Assembly (NCBI GenBank): GCA_016713525.1
Contig: JADJOZ010000035.1
Span: 1-29,669 of the forward strand
Direction: 5' to 3'
DNA: 29,669 nt
Source: Bacteroidota bacterium
GTDB taxonomy: Bacteria > Bacteroidota > Bacteroidia > AKYH767-A > OLB10
Shown: positions 1 through 9,367 of the stretch, piece by piece
Position numbering within the stretch: position 1 is the stretch's first letter
Layout of the letters: every line of letters begins with the position of its first letter
Notes under the pieces: generated by a model
Databases searched by the model: none
What the model was told of the DNA's origin: nothing
The model's input: the letters and a program-made list of their open reading frames with translations, nothing else
Made by a program: the position numbers and the translations under genes

Positions 1-561
1 GACTTCTTAGTTGAGCTATCGTTTCGTTCAACTGATGGATATGTTCCATCACATGCCACATGGTAATGATGGAAAATTGACCTTTTCGAGGTTATAAATG
101 GTCTCCGGTGAGGTAATTTCCAGTTTGTAGTTGTCAATTGCCTGCTTTCTGGCTTGTTCACTTGGCTCAATTCCTCTGGCTTGCCACTTATGTAGCTGCA
201 TAACGTTCAAAAACTCGCCTGTTCCGCACCCATAATCGAGAATAGTGCGTTTTCCGTCGACTAAACGCATCATTAAAGCTACTTTTTTGGCTATTGTATA
301 GTGTCTGACTTGCTTATAGATGTTATTTATGAGCCCTTTTGAGCTATTACTATGGGAAATATAGACCTCTGACTCATAATAAGGGCCGATATACTCACTT
401 TTTGGCCTTGGATTGGTGAAAAGGAAGGTGCAGTTGTCGCATTGTACAATTTTAAAGGGCTCCTGACTGATGCTATAATCGTTCAATTCCATGAAATTGG
501 TAAGGTTTTGAAGGCCACAGACAGGACAAGCAACAAGGGTTTCGGTTTTGGTAGGTTCCAC
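1..561 (-). CDS. Class I SAM-dependent methyltransferase, zinc-finger-like N-terminus (partial, frameshifted)
   Basis: The N-terminus carries two cysteine pairs (CPVC at residues 12-15, CDNC at 41-44) that look like a small zinc ribbon. A Rossmann methyltransferase domain follows, with motif I DYGCGTGEF at about 109-117 and an acidic IEPS step after it. The initial frame stops at position 49. A frame change near 70-85 restores the expected post-motif sequence TMWHVMEHIHQLNET, which runs off the left edge, so the C-terminus is missing. The only usable start is GTG at 559-561: an in-frame TAG lies two codons upstream, and the GTG sits inside the parS-like palindrome described separately. The gene follows mnmG in the same direction after a 263-base gap. 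The substrate cannot be told from sequence; related proteins are often described as sugar or small-molecule methyltransferases. The family call is firm and the role unknown. Confidence 0.85.
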
Positions 562-569
562 GTGAAACT
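554..569. promoter_or_regulatory. parS-like: parS-like ParB-binding palindrome
   Basis: The 14-base core GTTCCACGTGAAAC (555-568) matches the conserved chromosomal parS core GTTNCACGTGAAAC at every fixed position; only the two outermost bases of the 16-base consensus differ. It overlaps the GTG start codon of the methyltransferase and lies about 260 bases beyond the end of mnmG. In many bacteria parS sites and parAB cluster around mnmG/gidA near the replication origin, which supports the reading. No parA or parB gene is visible in the window. Identification rests on motif identity plus context. Confidence 0.6.
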
Positions 570-824
570 AGGTTTTAAGTTTAGTGAAGTAAAGGTCAGA
601 GAAAAAGGACTAAAAGTGTGGAGGCGCTTGAAATTATTTTATTAATAGTGAATGGTTTATAACTTTTTTCGAAGGTTTTGGATGAAAAAGGATCATGTGT
701 GGAATTCCTGGAGAATTGGGATATACCTGATGCATTATCTGATCGAAAAGCTCCAGATTAGTCAACAGAATAGCCGAAAATCCTGGTTCAGAAATGACGT
801 AAATTCATGAAAAAGTGAAGGAAA

Positions 825-2618
825 TTACCTTCCCATATGAACCATCAAAATCGAAATATCTGAAGGGAAACACCGGAAATACGGGAGGCCTGACCAAGCG
901 TAACCGGCTTGATTTTGGTGAGTTTTTGACGGGCTTCTGAAGATAAAGACTGAATTTTGCTGTAGTCATAATCGGCATCAAAGCGATATGTTCGAGCTTA
1001 TTCATCTTATCAACCATCTTGTTCCTTGTTGATATAACCCTGATATTTCATTAAAATTTCGGCTTGCTCAACAACTTCTTCAGCATAATTTTTTAGCTGT
1101 TCCTCTATAAAAGGAACACCGGCGCGGAGTTCGGGAATGCCCAATTGTGGTCGGCTAACAACATTTACCAACTTCAAATTTTGACGGATCGGCTCCGTTT
1201 CATACTGCTCTAAAACCGGGTTGACCTCATCCGGAGAAATACTGGTTTCTTTAAAATTCGATGATTTCATTGGTTCCGGAAACCTTTGTTTCTACTTCCC
1301 TAAACCGGCTTTCTGATGCCAGTCCGAGGTGATAACCTAAAGGAGTTAACCTTATATCGGCATTATCCTGCCTTAGAATTGTGCGGAATTCGGCTCGCGA
1401 AGTGAACATCCTATAAGGTTCATCAGTGCCTTTAGTAACCAAATCATCGATTAATACACCGATGTATGCATCCGAACGTTTCAATACGAAGGATCTTTTT
1501 CGTTCAATTTCAAGTGGGCATTAATTCCAGCCATAAGTCCTTGACAAGCAGCTTCTTCGTAACCAGTTGTACCATTAATCTGTCCCGCAAAATATAGGTT
1601 TTCTACATTTTGGTTTCCAAAGTCAACTTCAATTGATCCGGTGGGAAATAATCGTATTCAATGGCATATCCCGGACGGAACATCTTTACATTTTCGAAAC
1701 CGGGAATTAGTTTCCAGCGCCTTTAACTGGACATCCTCGGAAGGGAAGAAGAAAAACCGTTCACATAAATTTCAACGGTATTCCAACCTTCAGGTTCAAC
1801 GAAAAGCTGATGGCGATCGCGCTCAGAAAAGCGACTAATTTTATCTTCAATAGATGGACAATATCTCGGACCTAATCCCTGGATGCGGCCGGTGAACATG
1901 GGTGATTTTTCGAAACCCGTTCTTAAAATTTCGTGAACCGCTTCATTGGTATAAGTAACATGGCAACTTTTTTGAATTGCCGGAGGTGCTGTATTTGTAA
2001 ATGAAAACTTTCCGGGATTTCGTCTCCGGTTGTTCTTCCATAAGATCATAATTCAACGAGCGACCATCGAGGCGGGGAGGTGTTCCCGTTTTCATCCGGC
2101 CACTGGTAAATCCTAAAGTAAGAAGTTGCTCGGTAATTCCTGTCGATGCTTTTTCTCCGGTGCGGCCTCCGCCAAAGCGTTTTTCTCCCTATATGAATGA
2201 GTCCGTTTAAAAAGTGCCGTTAGTTAAAACTACCGCCCGCGAGCGAAATTCAATTCCCATGCCGGTGACTACTCCGCAAACTTTACCTTTTCAACAAGAA
2301 AGCCACTGACCATATCCTGCCAAAAATCGACATTCGGTGTTTGCTCCAGCATCAGTCGCCATTGTTCTGCAAAAAGCATCCGGTCGTTTTGTGTCCGCGG
2401 ACTCCACATTGCTGGTCCCTTGGAACGATTTAACATCCCAATCGTCCCTTGGCAATACCTCCCATGGCAGGGTTGCACGACATCTGAGCGATGGTTTGCA
2501 TGTTCATGGTCACCAAAAGGACTTTGGAGCCCATGTTGGCAGCAGCAGCAGCAGCTTCGCAACCGGCATGTCCGGCACCGACTACAATTACATCGTAAGA
2601 AGGGAATAGAGTTGACAT
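825..2618 (-). CDS. mnmG: tRNA uridine-5-carboxymethylaminomethyl modification enzyme MnmG (multiply frameshifted, internal deletion)
   Basis: MnmG is the FAD-dependent partner of MnmE and installs the carboxymethylaminomethyl (or aminomethyl) group on U34 of certain tRNAs. The ATG at 2616-2618 starts a protein with the FAD-binding GAGHAG motif (residues 14-19) and then MSCNPAMGGIAKG. Collinear MnmG sequence follows in changing frames: MLNRSKGPAMWSPR, TNGTF- and KTGTPPR-type regions, FTNTAPPAIQKSCHVTYTN, GYEEAACQGLMAGIN, FTSRAEFRTILRQDNADIRL, and the C-terminal helical end LGQASRISGVS. The stop is TAA at 825-827. At least six frame changes are needed. About 25 residues expected between GGIAKG and MLNRSKGP are absent at about 2436-2447, so the locus is 1794 bases instead of about 1870. 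The gene is normally single-copy and conserved, and its neighbours show the same indels, so error is more likely than pseudogenisation, but the roughly 72-base loss needs its own explanation. Confidence 0.93.
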
Positions 2619-2646
2619 GGGGCAAAGGTAGTAATCTGGTTCGACA

Positions 2647-2924
2647 GGCCCTTTCGACAAGCTCAAGGGCTAACATCAAGCTCTTTCGTCAGGCTCAAGG
2701 GCCAACATCCGGCCCTTTCGACAAGCTCAAGAGCCAACTGTGATATACAGAATGGGCTTATGTTTCTCAATTGTATATGAATTGGCGCAACCGAAATCAA
2801 GATAAATCCAAGAACAATGGCTCTTTTCGGCAGGCTCAAGAGCCTGCAATGGTTCTAGAAAGTCATAAAGCTGAGATAAAGTCCGTTATATTCCCACATG
2901 GCCCTTGAGCTTGTCGAAAGGGTC
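2647..2924. repeat. Left cluster of short palindromic CTTTCGACAAGCTCAAG-type repeats
   Basis: Five copies of a ~24-base imperfect hairpin unit are seen: 2647-2670, 2680-2702, 2711-2735, 2819-2844 and, inverted, 2900-2924. Each has complementary ends, such as GCCCTT with AAGGGC, or GGCTCTT with AAGAGCC at 2819-2844, around a CGACAAGCTC or CGGCAGGCTC centre. The first three are tandem at about 32-base spacing with a degenerate AACATC linker. A partial copy (GGTTCGACAGGCC) ends just before the first. The cluster fills the divergent intergenic region between mnmG and the GIY-YIG gene. It resembles REP/BIME-type dispersed palindromes. Confidence 0.85.
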
Positions 2925-2951
2925 TATCAGAAGGATAAACGTTTAATCATG
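2736..2951 (+). repeat. Left copy of a diverged non-coding direct repeat flanking the GIY-YIG gene
   Basis: This segment and 3475-3594 share an ordered series of matches: GATATACAGAATGGGCTTATG against GGTATACAGGAATAGCTTGTG-like sequence (each read in pieces), TGTTTC followed by CATAT/GTATAT, AATCAAGATAAATCCAAG against AATCAATATAATTCTAAG, and finally the identical GTTTAATCATG (2941-2951). The left copy is longer because it holds two of the palindromic units (2819-2844 and 2900-2924). A further GATATACAGAA occurs at 2977-2987, just before the nuclease gene. Confidence 0.65.
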
Positions 2952-3017
2952 TAAGTTACCTCAACAAGTACTTGAGATATACAGAAAGGTATATTTTTAC
3001 ATTAAAATAAATTTTTC

Positions 3018-3336
3018 ATGAAAGGATACACCTACATTCTTGAGTGTTGTGATGGAAGTTTTTACACAGGCAGCACCAAATATCTCGCTACCCGAATGGA
3101 GCAGCACTTTTCCGGAAACGGACCAAAATACACACGAGACAGACTACCGGTTAAACTTGTATATTTTGAAGTACATCAGCACATCGGAATAGCATTTGAC
3201 CGAGAGCATCAGATTAAGAAGTGGTCGAGGGCAAAAGAAAATTGCATTGATCAACAGAGAGTTTAATGAACTAATATTTCTTGCCATGAATACTGAAAAA
3301 GACTTTACTGATGCAGCAACTCGTAGAGTTGGATAA
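3018..3336 (+). CDS. Small GIY-YIG nuclease (UPF0213/YhbQ-like), one frameshift
   Basis: This is a single-domain GIY-YIG endonuclease-like protein of about 105 residues. The first strand motif is YTYIL (4-8) and the second YTG (16-18). Arg26 and His30 lie in ATRMEQH, then come GPKYTRDRLPVKLVYFE and the catalytic glutamate region DREHQIKKW (Glu63). All residues expected for activity are visible. The frame read from ATG 3018 ends early at 3266; one extra A in the run near 3233-3236 accounts for this, and the corrected frame continues KKIALINREFNEL to TAA 3334-3336. It is the only clear plus-strand gene in the window, diverges from mnmG, and is bracketed by palindromic repeats and by two copies of a non-coding segment. 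TATATTTT at 2990-2997 resembles a -7 box with one mismatch. Small GIY-YIG proteins of this type act on DNA in vitro where tested; the cellular role is unclear. Confidence 0.9.
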
Positions 3337-3370
3337 ACAGACACATGGCCCCGACCTTCAGTTCAAGGTG

Positions 3371-3474
3371 CCGGCCCTTTCCAGGCTCAGGGCCTGAATC
3401 CTTTCAACAAGCTCAAGGGCCTGAATCCTTTCAACAGGCCAGTGGCTGAATCCTTTCGGTAGGCCAAGGGCCTA
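3371..3474. repeat. Right cluster of the palindromic repeat, partly tandem
   Basis: Units at about 3371-3394, 3399-3423, 3426-3448 and 3451-3474 share GAATCCTTTCAACAAGCTC-like cores and GGCC-containing ends. The last three are tandem with a ~26-base period (GAATCCTTTC... repeated), unlike the ~32-base spacing on the left. A degenerate unit may precede them at 3348-3374. They lie 35 bases beyond the nuclease stop codon. A further hairpin with TAGCG/CGCTA arms follows at 3509-3528. Confidence 0.8.
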
Positions 3475-3594
3475 CAGTGGTATACAGGAATAGCTTGTGT
3501 TTCCCATATAGCGCCCGAAAGGACGCTATGGCAATCAATATAATTCTAAGATTACTGGTCCTGGAGCTAATTCCTGACCATAAGTTTAATCATG
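3475..3594 (+). repeat. Right copy of the diverged non-coding direct repeat
   Basis: This is the partner of 2736-2951: it begins with GGTATACAGGAATAGC directly after the last palindromic unit and ends with GTTTAATCATG at 3584-3594. It lacks the two inserted palindromic units of the left copy. Beyond it, 3595-3660 holds AT-rich sequence with no feature before the stop of the next gene. Confidence 0.6.
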
Positions 3595-3660
3595 CTTCAC
3601 AAATTTGCTCACACTATTTTCAACTTTAATTAAATAAAAAATTGGAGTGAGTTTATTCTT

Positions 3661-5231
3661 TTACAAACTTTCCTGAAACTCTTTTCCATTTTGAATCAGC
3701 CGAATAAAGTAAATACCATTTTTAAAAGTACTTATATCAATTAGGATTTCACCATCAGTCCTGCAGAATAATTGTGCAATAAATTTTCTTTGCCGAGCAC
3801 ATCATAAATTGCCACAGTTGCTTTTTTGTTTGATAGGTCAGCGCTGTTTAAGGAAACAAAAGAAAAGGCGGGATTAGGAGTTATTCCAAGGGGAAAGGAT
3901 TTTCCGTTATTTTCAATACCAGTAGTTGAACACTCAGTGGTGAGATTAAATGCAAGTTGTGTTGATATTGGAAATATGGAATCTTCATTAAAGACTATCA
4001 GGTTTTAGTTATTATAAATGAATCAATTTTAGGAATGTAATCCGTAACAATTGGTGTAAACGAGTATAGTTACAAAATCCATTAAATAAAGAATCAACCT
4101 TGCAGATATTCATGCTTCCCTTTCGGTCAATGCTTGTTAACCAGCCGCCATCATTAGCAGGGGCAATACCACGGATCATGATTTGATTCCAGTAAGAGGA
4201 GGAAGGATCACCGGCCATTTTAGACCAAACTACTTTGCCATTGGAATCAAACTTCATTGCAACGGTAAATATTTAGGAGAAGAATTGAGAGAGATTATAT
4301 TAGAGCCTGTTATAATACAGCCACCATCAGTAGTTGGCAAGATATTGGTTGGCGAGATAACAGTATCTGTTGTTTCAATGTTTTTGAACCAGATTAATTG
4401 GTCATGCGCATTCAAATAGAACAAAACAAAGTGATTTTTTTGAATCGTATCGCTAACTCAAAAGTACAGAAATGTCCCCACTTGATGATTTTGCCAGGTA
4501 CCTGTTTCCTAGACTCCATGAACGGGCGGGACCGTAAGGAAAATGAATTTCAGAATAATTAGAAAACATTTCCTGCACTATCTGTTCTGAAGAAAATAAG
4601 TGGTGAATAAATCTGCGGTACAGTTGATCCGCATAGCCTAAACAGGAATATTCATTATTTCCATCATGAATTATCGAGAGTACATTTTGAAAGGGTATTG
4701 TACAGAAGACGAATAATGAGAATGTTGTGAACGAATTCTCCCATCAGGACCTAAATGAATAATCATATCAGATCCAGCACAACCCCCCTCCCCGTAAGAA
4801 TTAATCCTCCGTCTGTTGTTGGCGCTAATGAAGTAAAATTAAATGAATTTGGAATTGTTAAGGTTTTTGTCCAGATTAAATTACCATTTAAATCAGCTTT
4901 AATAACAACAAGCACATAAGGTAGTACTTGTTGGCCTATAAATGCAACTGATGAATCAGAGAGATATCATTTGGATGGCTGGAAGGATAGCAGCAAACGG
5001 TAGATTTTGACCCATAACAACTTGCCAAGCGGTTAAGTTTATATAAATTGATATGCTGAGATGAAATATTGTCATTTGCAAAACCCATATAACAACTGTC
5101 GGCTGTGTTTATTAGCAATCCGGTTCCCAAACTCCAACCATAACTATCAAAAAAAGTATTCTGACCATGGCTTTTTTAATTATATTTACACTAATTAAAA
5201 TAAAAATGAAGATAATTTTATAGGTTTTCAT
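3661..5231 (-). CDS. T9SS type A sorting-domain protein (secreted; heavily frameshifted)
   Basis: The start at 5229-5231 gives a signal peptide (MKTYKIIFIFILISVN..., cleavage likely near AMGQ). The reading frame is lost at a GG run just after it, and the mature part continues as NTFFDSYGWSLGTGLL. Downstream pieces in different frames resemble delta-60/YCF48-like outer-surface proteins: AHDQLIWFKNIETTDT, TTDGGCIITGSN, KFDSNGKVVWSKMAG and NDGGWLTSIDRKGS. The C-terminus is a sorting domain (ITPNPAFSFVSLN, VAIYDVLGKE, FKNGIYFIRLIQNGKEF) with TAA at 3661. Length, about 520 residues, is normal for such cargo. Presumably it is exported by Sec and then secreted or attached to the surface by T9SS. It is the last of three consecutive cargo genes. 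The indel load is higher than in its neighbours, so either a true pseudogene or poor consensus is possible. Confidence 0.75.
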
Positions 5232-5331
5232 TTATTTTTGTCGTTTATCTTTCTAGTAATGTACGTTAAAAATTTAAATTTCATAAACCTTCATTTGGTA
5301 AGAGTTCAAATAACTTCTGATGCTGGTATCG

Positions 5332-6807
5332 TTAATCGATTACGGCTATTTTTTTACCTGAGGATGTGTGCCCGTTATTAAATTCTAAAACATATAATCC
5401 CGCAGATAGAAAACCTAAATCAATTGTAAGAGATGATGTTCTTTTCTCAGTTCTTTTTTGCAGTACAATTCTATTAGTTAAATCCCTTATTCGTATTACA
5501 CCCCCATATTCATCTATGTTGTCGAATTTGATTGTGCAAATTGAAGAAACCGGATTAGGATAAATGGAAAAACTGTTTTCTTGCAACTCCTGTGTTCCTA
5601 AATAATTTAAAGTATCACAGGGGCTCCCCAGTAAATTACCCAGTCAATAATTAGGAAATTCTGGAACAGTTACTGCGTGGTATGATTTTAATGTGAGTGT
5701 ATGTTGTGTGAAATTACAAGAGGTATCCGGCTGGTTAGGGTCATTAATCACATGCAAATATTCTGATGGAGGAGTGGTGATATAAATTTTTCCATCAGGC
5801 GCTAACCGATGAGCTTCAAAGTAATAAGGATTGAAACCACCGGCGCCATCCCAGTCACCAACTTTTACACGAGTGGGCGATACCGGTGTAAGACTCATAT
5901 CATATTGATAGAGTCTGGTTGATGAAGAAACATAGAACCGACGGCTGTCAGGTGAAAAGGAGCAACCTGTTACAACATCATTGTTATTATAGGTTAAGGT
6001 TTCCTGGTAGGTGAACATACCGGTACATCTGTCAAAATCAAATAAATAAACTTTATTTGTGTCTGATCTCAGAATGGCATATCTGCTGCCGTCAGGTGAA
6101 AATAAGGTTTGTCCGCTATAAGCTATATCGGATTTCATTACAGGGCCCACCTGTTGAGTGGTATACGAAACTCCGTTTGGTGTCAACAAAACTTTATACA
6201 ACAAATCAGAGTTCCATCTGTGTACGACTGCCCACCAGTCTCTTCCATTCCCATGTTTGACAGCCTGAAGCGAATAATAAAGCATGGTATCTGCAATTAT
6301 GGTTTGATCCTTCACTGTCATTGCTCCAGTACCACCATTGGCATTCATATCTACAATACTGTAAGAAAACTTCAGCGGTTGTGCGTTTTGCATGTTATTA
6401 AAGAAGTGTATTGAAAGATGGAACACACAATACTGATCATTTTGGCCGGGATATGGTGTAATGATAACACTTTGGGCAGGTAAGGTGTTGAGGTAGTATG
6501 GTGGCCCCATAATGGAATCATAATTGAATCGGGTGCTGTTAGCAATTGTGTCATTCAGGTAGTTGAACATACTGATTCCATTAGTATAAAACTGAAGGTC
6601 CCCTGATGAATTACATACACTTGCATTTGCACCAAAGAACTCGATCGGTGAATTCCATGCTATTGTATCGGGCGAGTTGTAGTAAAAGTCGAGAGCAGGT
6701 ACAAAAGATGGATAATAGTGGTATCCCAACAACCAGACATTCTCGGTTTTTTGAGAATGGACCGCAAGAGAGCTGAAGGTTAAAATAAGAAGCAAAAATT
6801 TCTTCAT
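5332..6807 (-). CDS. T9SS type A sorting-domain protein with WD40-like propeller, interrupted by one in-frame TGA
   Basis: ATG at 6805-6807 begins a signal peptide (MKKFLLLILTFSSLAVHSQ). About 370 residues follow, rich in propeller-like strands: SPDGSRYAILRSD, FDFDRCTGMF, SPDSRRFYVSSSTRLYQYD and LAPDGKIYITTPPSE. The protein then reaches EFPNY-TGA-LGNLLGSPCDT. The codon at 5644-5646 is TGA where this family usually has Arg (NYRLG), so a single CGA-to-TGA change would explain it. The same frame continues without any shift into a sorting domain (SIYPNPVSS, IRDLTNRIVLQK, LSAGLYVLEF) that ends at 5332. It starts 6 bases after the upstream gene's stop, so the two are co-transcribed. Function beyond surface or secreted display is unknown. 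Confidence 0.85.
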
Positions 6808-6813
6808 GATAGT

Positions 6814-9367
6814 TTAAAAGTGAGTGACAACAATTTTTCTGGTTAAGGTAGTATTTTCTGAAACCACCTGAAGTAAATATATTCCGGCTTCTAACCAGGA
6901 AATATCCACCTTCGCTTCAGACCGCTTTGCGACCATTTCATTTAATATCATTTTTCCGGATAAATCTGTAAGAGTATATTGTGTTAAAGGCACATTTGAA
7001 TAGAAATGCATGTAATCATGTGCAGGATTCGGGAATACAGAAAGCATGATAGCATCATTTTCAGGAATGCCTAGTGAACAGTTAAAAACAGTCACGGCCT
7101 GAGATGTAGTGAGAGAGTCGCTGCCATAGTTGTTTGTGATTTTGATTTTCACGTCATAGGACCCGGGTATATTGTATTTTACCACTGGAGCTACAAGATT
7201 AGAATAAACTGGAATTCCACCGGGGAATTCCCATTCAACATTCACGGGTACATTTGCAGTGGGCATTTGAAACTGTATATACTGGTGGTCGCAAATAGTA
7301 TCATTACTTTGATTAAAGGAAGCAACTGGAGCACCAAGAGTTATAGTTCCAATATTGTACAGATACTGATAAGTAAAGCCGTCAAAAATATAAGGAAAAA
7401 ATCCTCCTATAATGTATTGGGAATTTCCCAGGTCCACAAAATCCGAGACCTGAATATATTCAAATAATGTCTTCCATGTGTTTCCTGAATATTCGTAAGT
7501 ACGGTCGTTATATGCAGTGAGACAAAGTTTATTCTGCATCGTAAACAATTTCGAGCCACTTCCACCATCATTTTCGAAACCTTGATCGACCCAGATACTA
7601 CCATCGAATTTATAAATGAGGTCGCTCCATTGGGTAGCAAATCCTGTTGTGGTCAGATACAGTTCATTATTGTGAGCATAAATCGAGTTCACGTCTCCAG
7701 AGAATTCATAAACGGCGAGCCAACTGCTTCCAGCTAATTGTGCAATTTGTGAAGAGTTGGGCCAGCCGAATGCAAAATTGTAGTTGCTGTAGGCAAGCAG
7801 ATCACCATTGAATAACTCAAATCCATAAACTGTAGCTCCCAAATCATTACTTCCGACAGTACTCCATGTCGTGCCATTATATTTGATACAGCGATCAGAC
7901 AGAATTCCGTTGAAGGATGTGAAGCTACCTCCGGCATAAAGTACATTATTAAATACTATCATATCATAAACTGCTCCGGAAGCACCTGAGCCAACCGGCA
8001 TCCATGAATTGCCGTTCCATTTGGCCATTCTTTTTACGGAATCCTGACCCGATTTGGTAAAACTACCACAGGCATAAAGAGTATCCTGAAACATAATAAG
8101 TTTAGATACTCTTGAATTGAATCCGCTTCCCATAGCATGCCATTGCGACCCATCCCATCGGGCAATGTTTGTAATAATAGAATCACCGGCATACAAAAAG
8201 ATCCACCAACATATAATTGTCCCGAGGCAGTATCATAAACCATGGTACTGACACTGGAATTCTTCCATGGATCACCATAAGCAAGGGCTGTTCCACCAAA
8301 CTGATTCCAGTTAGTGCCATCATAGCGCACACTGCTTAAAATTGTTTTACCATCAAAACGGGAAAAAGATCCACCGGCATATAGGGAGTTGCTGACAGGA
8401 AGAACACATTTGATTTGTTCATTATAATTACTGACCGTTGCGGCATAGCCAATTCTGCGGTAGCGGGTACCGTTGTAAATATTCCAGATTTCCAGAGTAT
8501 CTGTAGAGGGGAACAGCGTTTCTCCCTGAGTGGAAACATGAAGTGAATCGCGGAATACAAATAACCGGTTCGAGTTCCCTTCAAACACAACGGAATCCGT
8601 GTTCCATCCGATACCAGATAAGTAGTTAAAGAGCAAGCCTGTTCCATCGATGGCCAACAAGGTTCCTTGATGATAAATCGCCTGTGTCAATGAAATTGTT
8701 GCAGGGGAAACCGGCATTGGTACCATTACATTTCCTGCAACAAATGCAGCTGCGCATCTTGATGGAATTCCGTTTAAGTCTGTAAACCCTCCATATGCAA
8801 AAAGGGTGTCTGCAGCAGTATGAAGATAAATCAGGCAGCTGGTAGGAGTGGCTGTAGCGAGACCTGACCATGTGGTTCCATTCCATTTGGCTATGGCCGA
8901 ACCCGGACCAATTGGTGCAGCCATAAAGGCTGAAACATAAAGCTCCCCGTTCCATACGGCCATACTCATAATTGAATAATATGTAATTGGTGAGGAGCCG
9001 ACAGCATGCCAGGAAGTTCCATCCCAACGGGCAATATTCTTGACCGGCACACCACCGGCATTTTCAAAGTTTCCACCAACATAAACATCTCCATTCAAAA
9101 TACAAATGGATGTTACATAACCCCTGGAATACCGTCTCCCATTGCTAACCATTGACTCCCGTTCCACATAGCTACACCTTGAGTTTCTACGCCTCCAATA
9201 TTTTCAAAAATACCCCCGGCATAAATATAACCGGTAGCCGAGTCATAGGCCATTGTCTCAATAAGACCACTTGTGCGCACTCCATGCCCCAAAGGAATAA
9301 TGGACTGAGATGTTGCAAAAAGTGAAATAAACAAACAAAAGAAGGAACTGAGCACAATAGGTTTCAT
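6814..9367 (-). CDS. Large T9SS cargo protein with kelch-like 'GG.F...G' repeats and PKD-like region (two frameshifts)
   Basis: The signal peptide (MKPIVLSSFFCLFISLFATSQ) is followed by many repeats of the form YxGGxFxxxGGxxxxxIARWDGxxWxxxGxG, typical of kelch/galactose-oxidase-like propellers. Then come a PKD-like segment (VEWEFPGGIPVYSN...GSYDVKIKITNNYG) and a type A sorting domain (SVFPNPAHDYMHFYS, LTDLSGKMIL, LEAGIYLLQVV). Two frame changes interrupt it: near 9120-9130 (GDGIPG | YVTSICIL) and at a T run near 8190-8200 (YVGGSF | LYAGDSIITN). Joined length is about 850 residues. It heads the run of three cargo genes, with only 6 bases to the next start. ATTTGG and TACTTTTA upstream (about 9385-9425) vaguely resemble promoter boxes. 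The ligand is unknown. Confidence 0.88.

Noticed and set aside
825..2618. Programmed ribosomal frameshifting in mnmG
   Set aside because: Six or more shifts in both directions, plus a 72-base loss and no repeated slippery motif, do not resemble programmed events; the same pattern occurs in unrelated neighbouring genes.
2269..2743. Plus-strand frames of about 90-107 codons opposite mnmG
   Set aside because: They are antisense to conserved MnmG sequence and rich in Gln/Ser/Trp runs produced by reversed GC-rich codons.
3371..3474. Possible CRISPR array in the right-hand repeat cluster
   Set aside because: Unit spacing (~26 bases) is the same as unit length, so there are no spacers; the units are diverged palindromes, and no cas gene is present.
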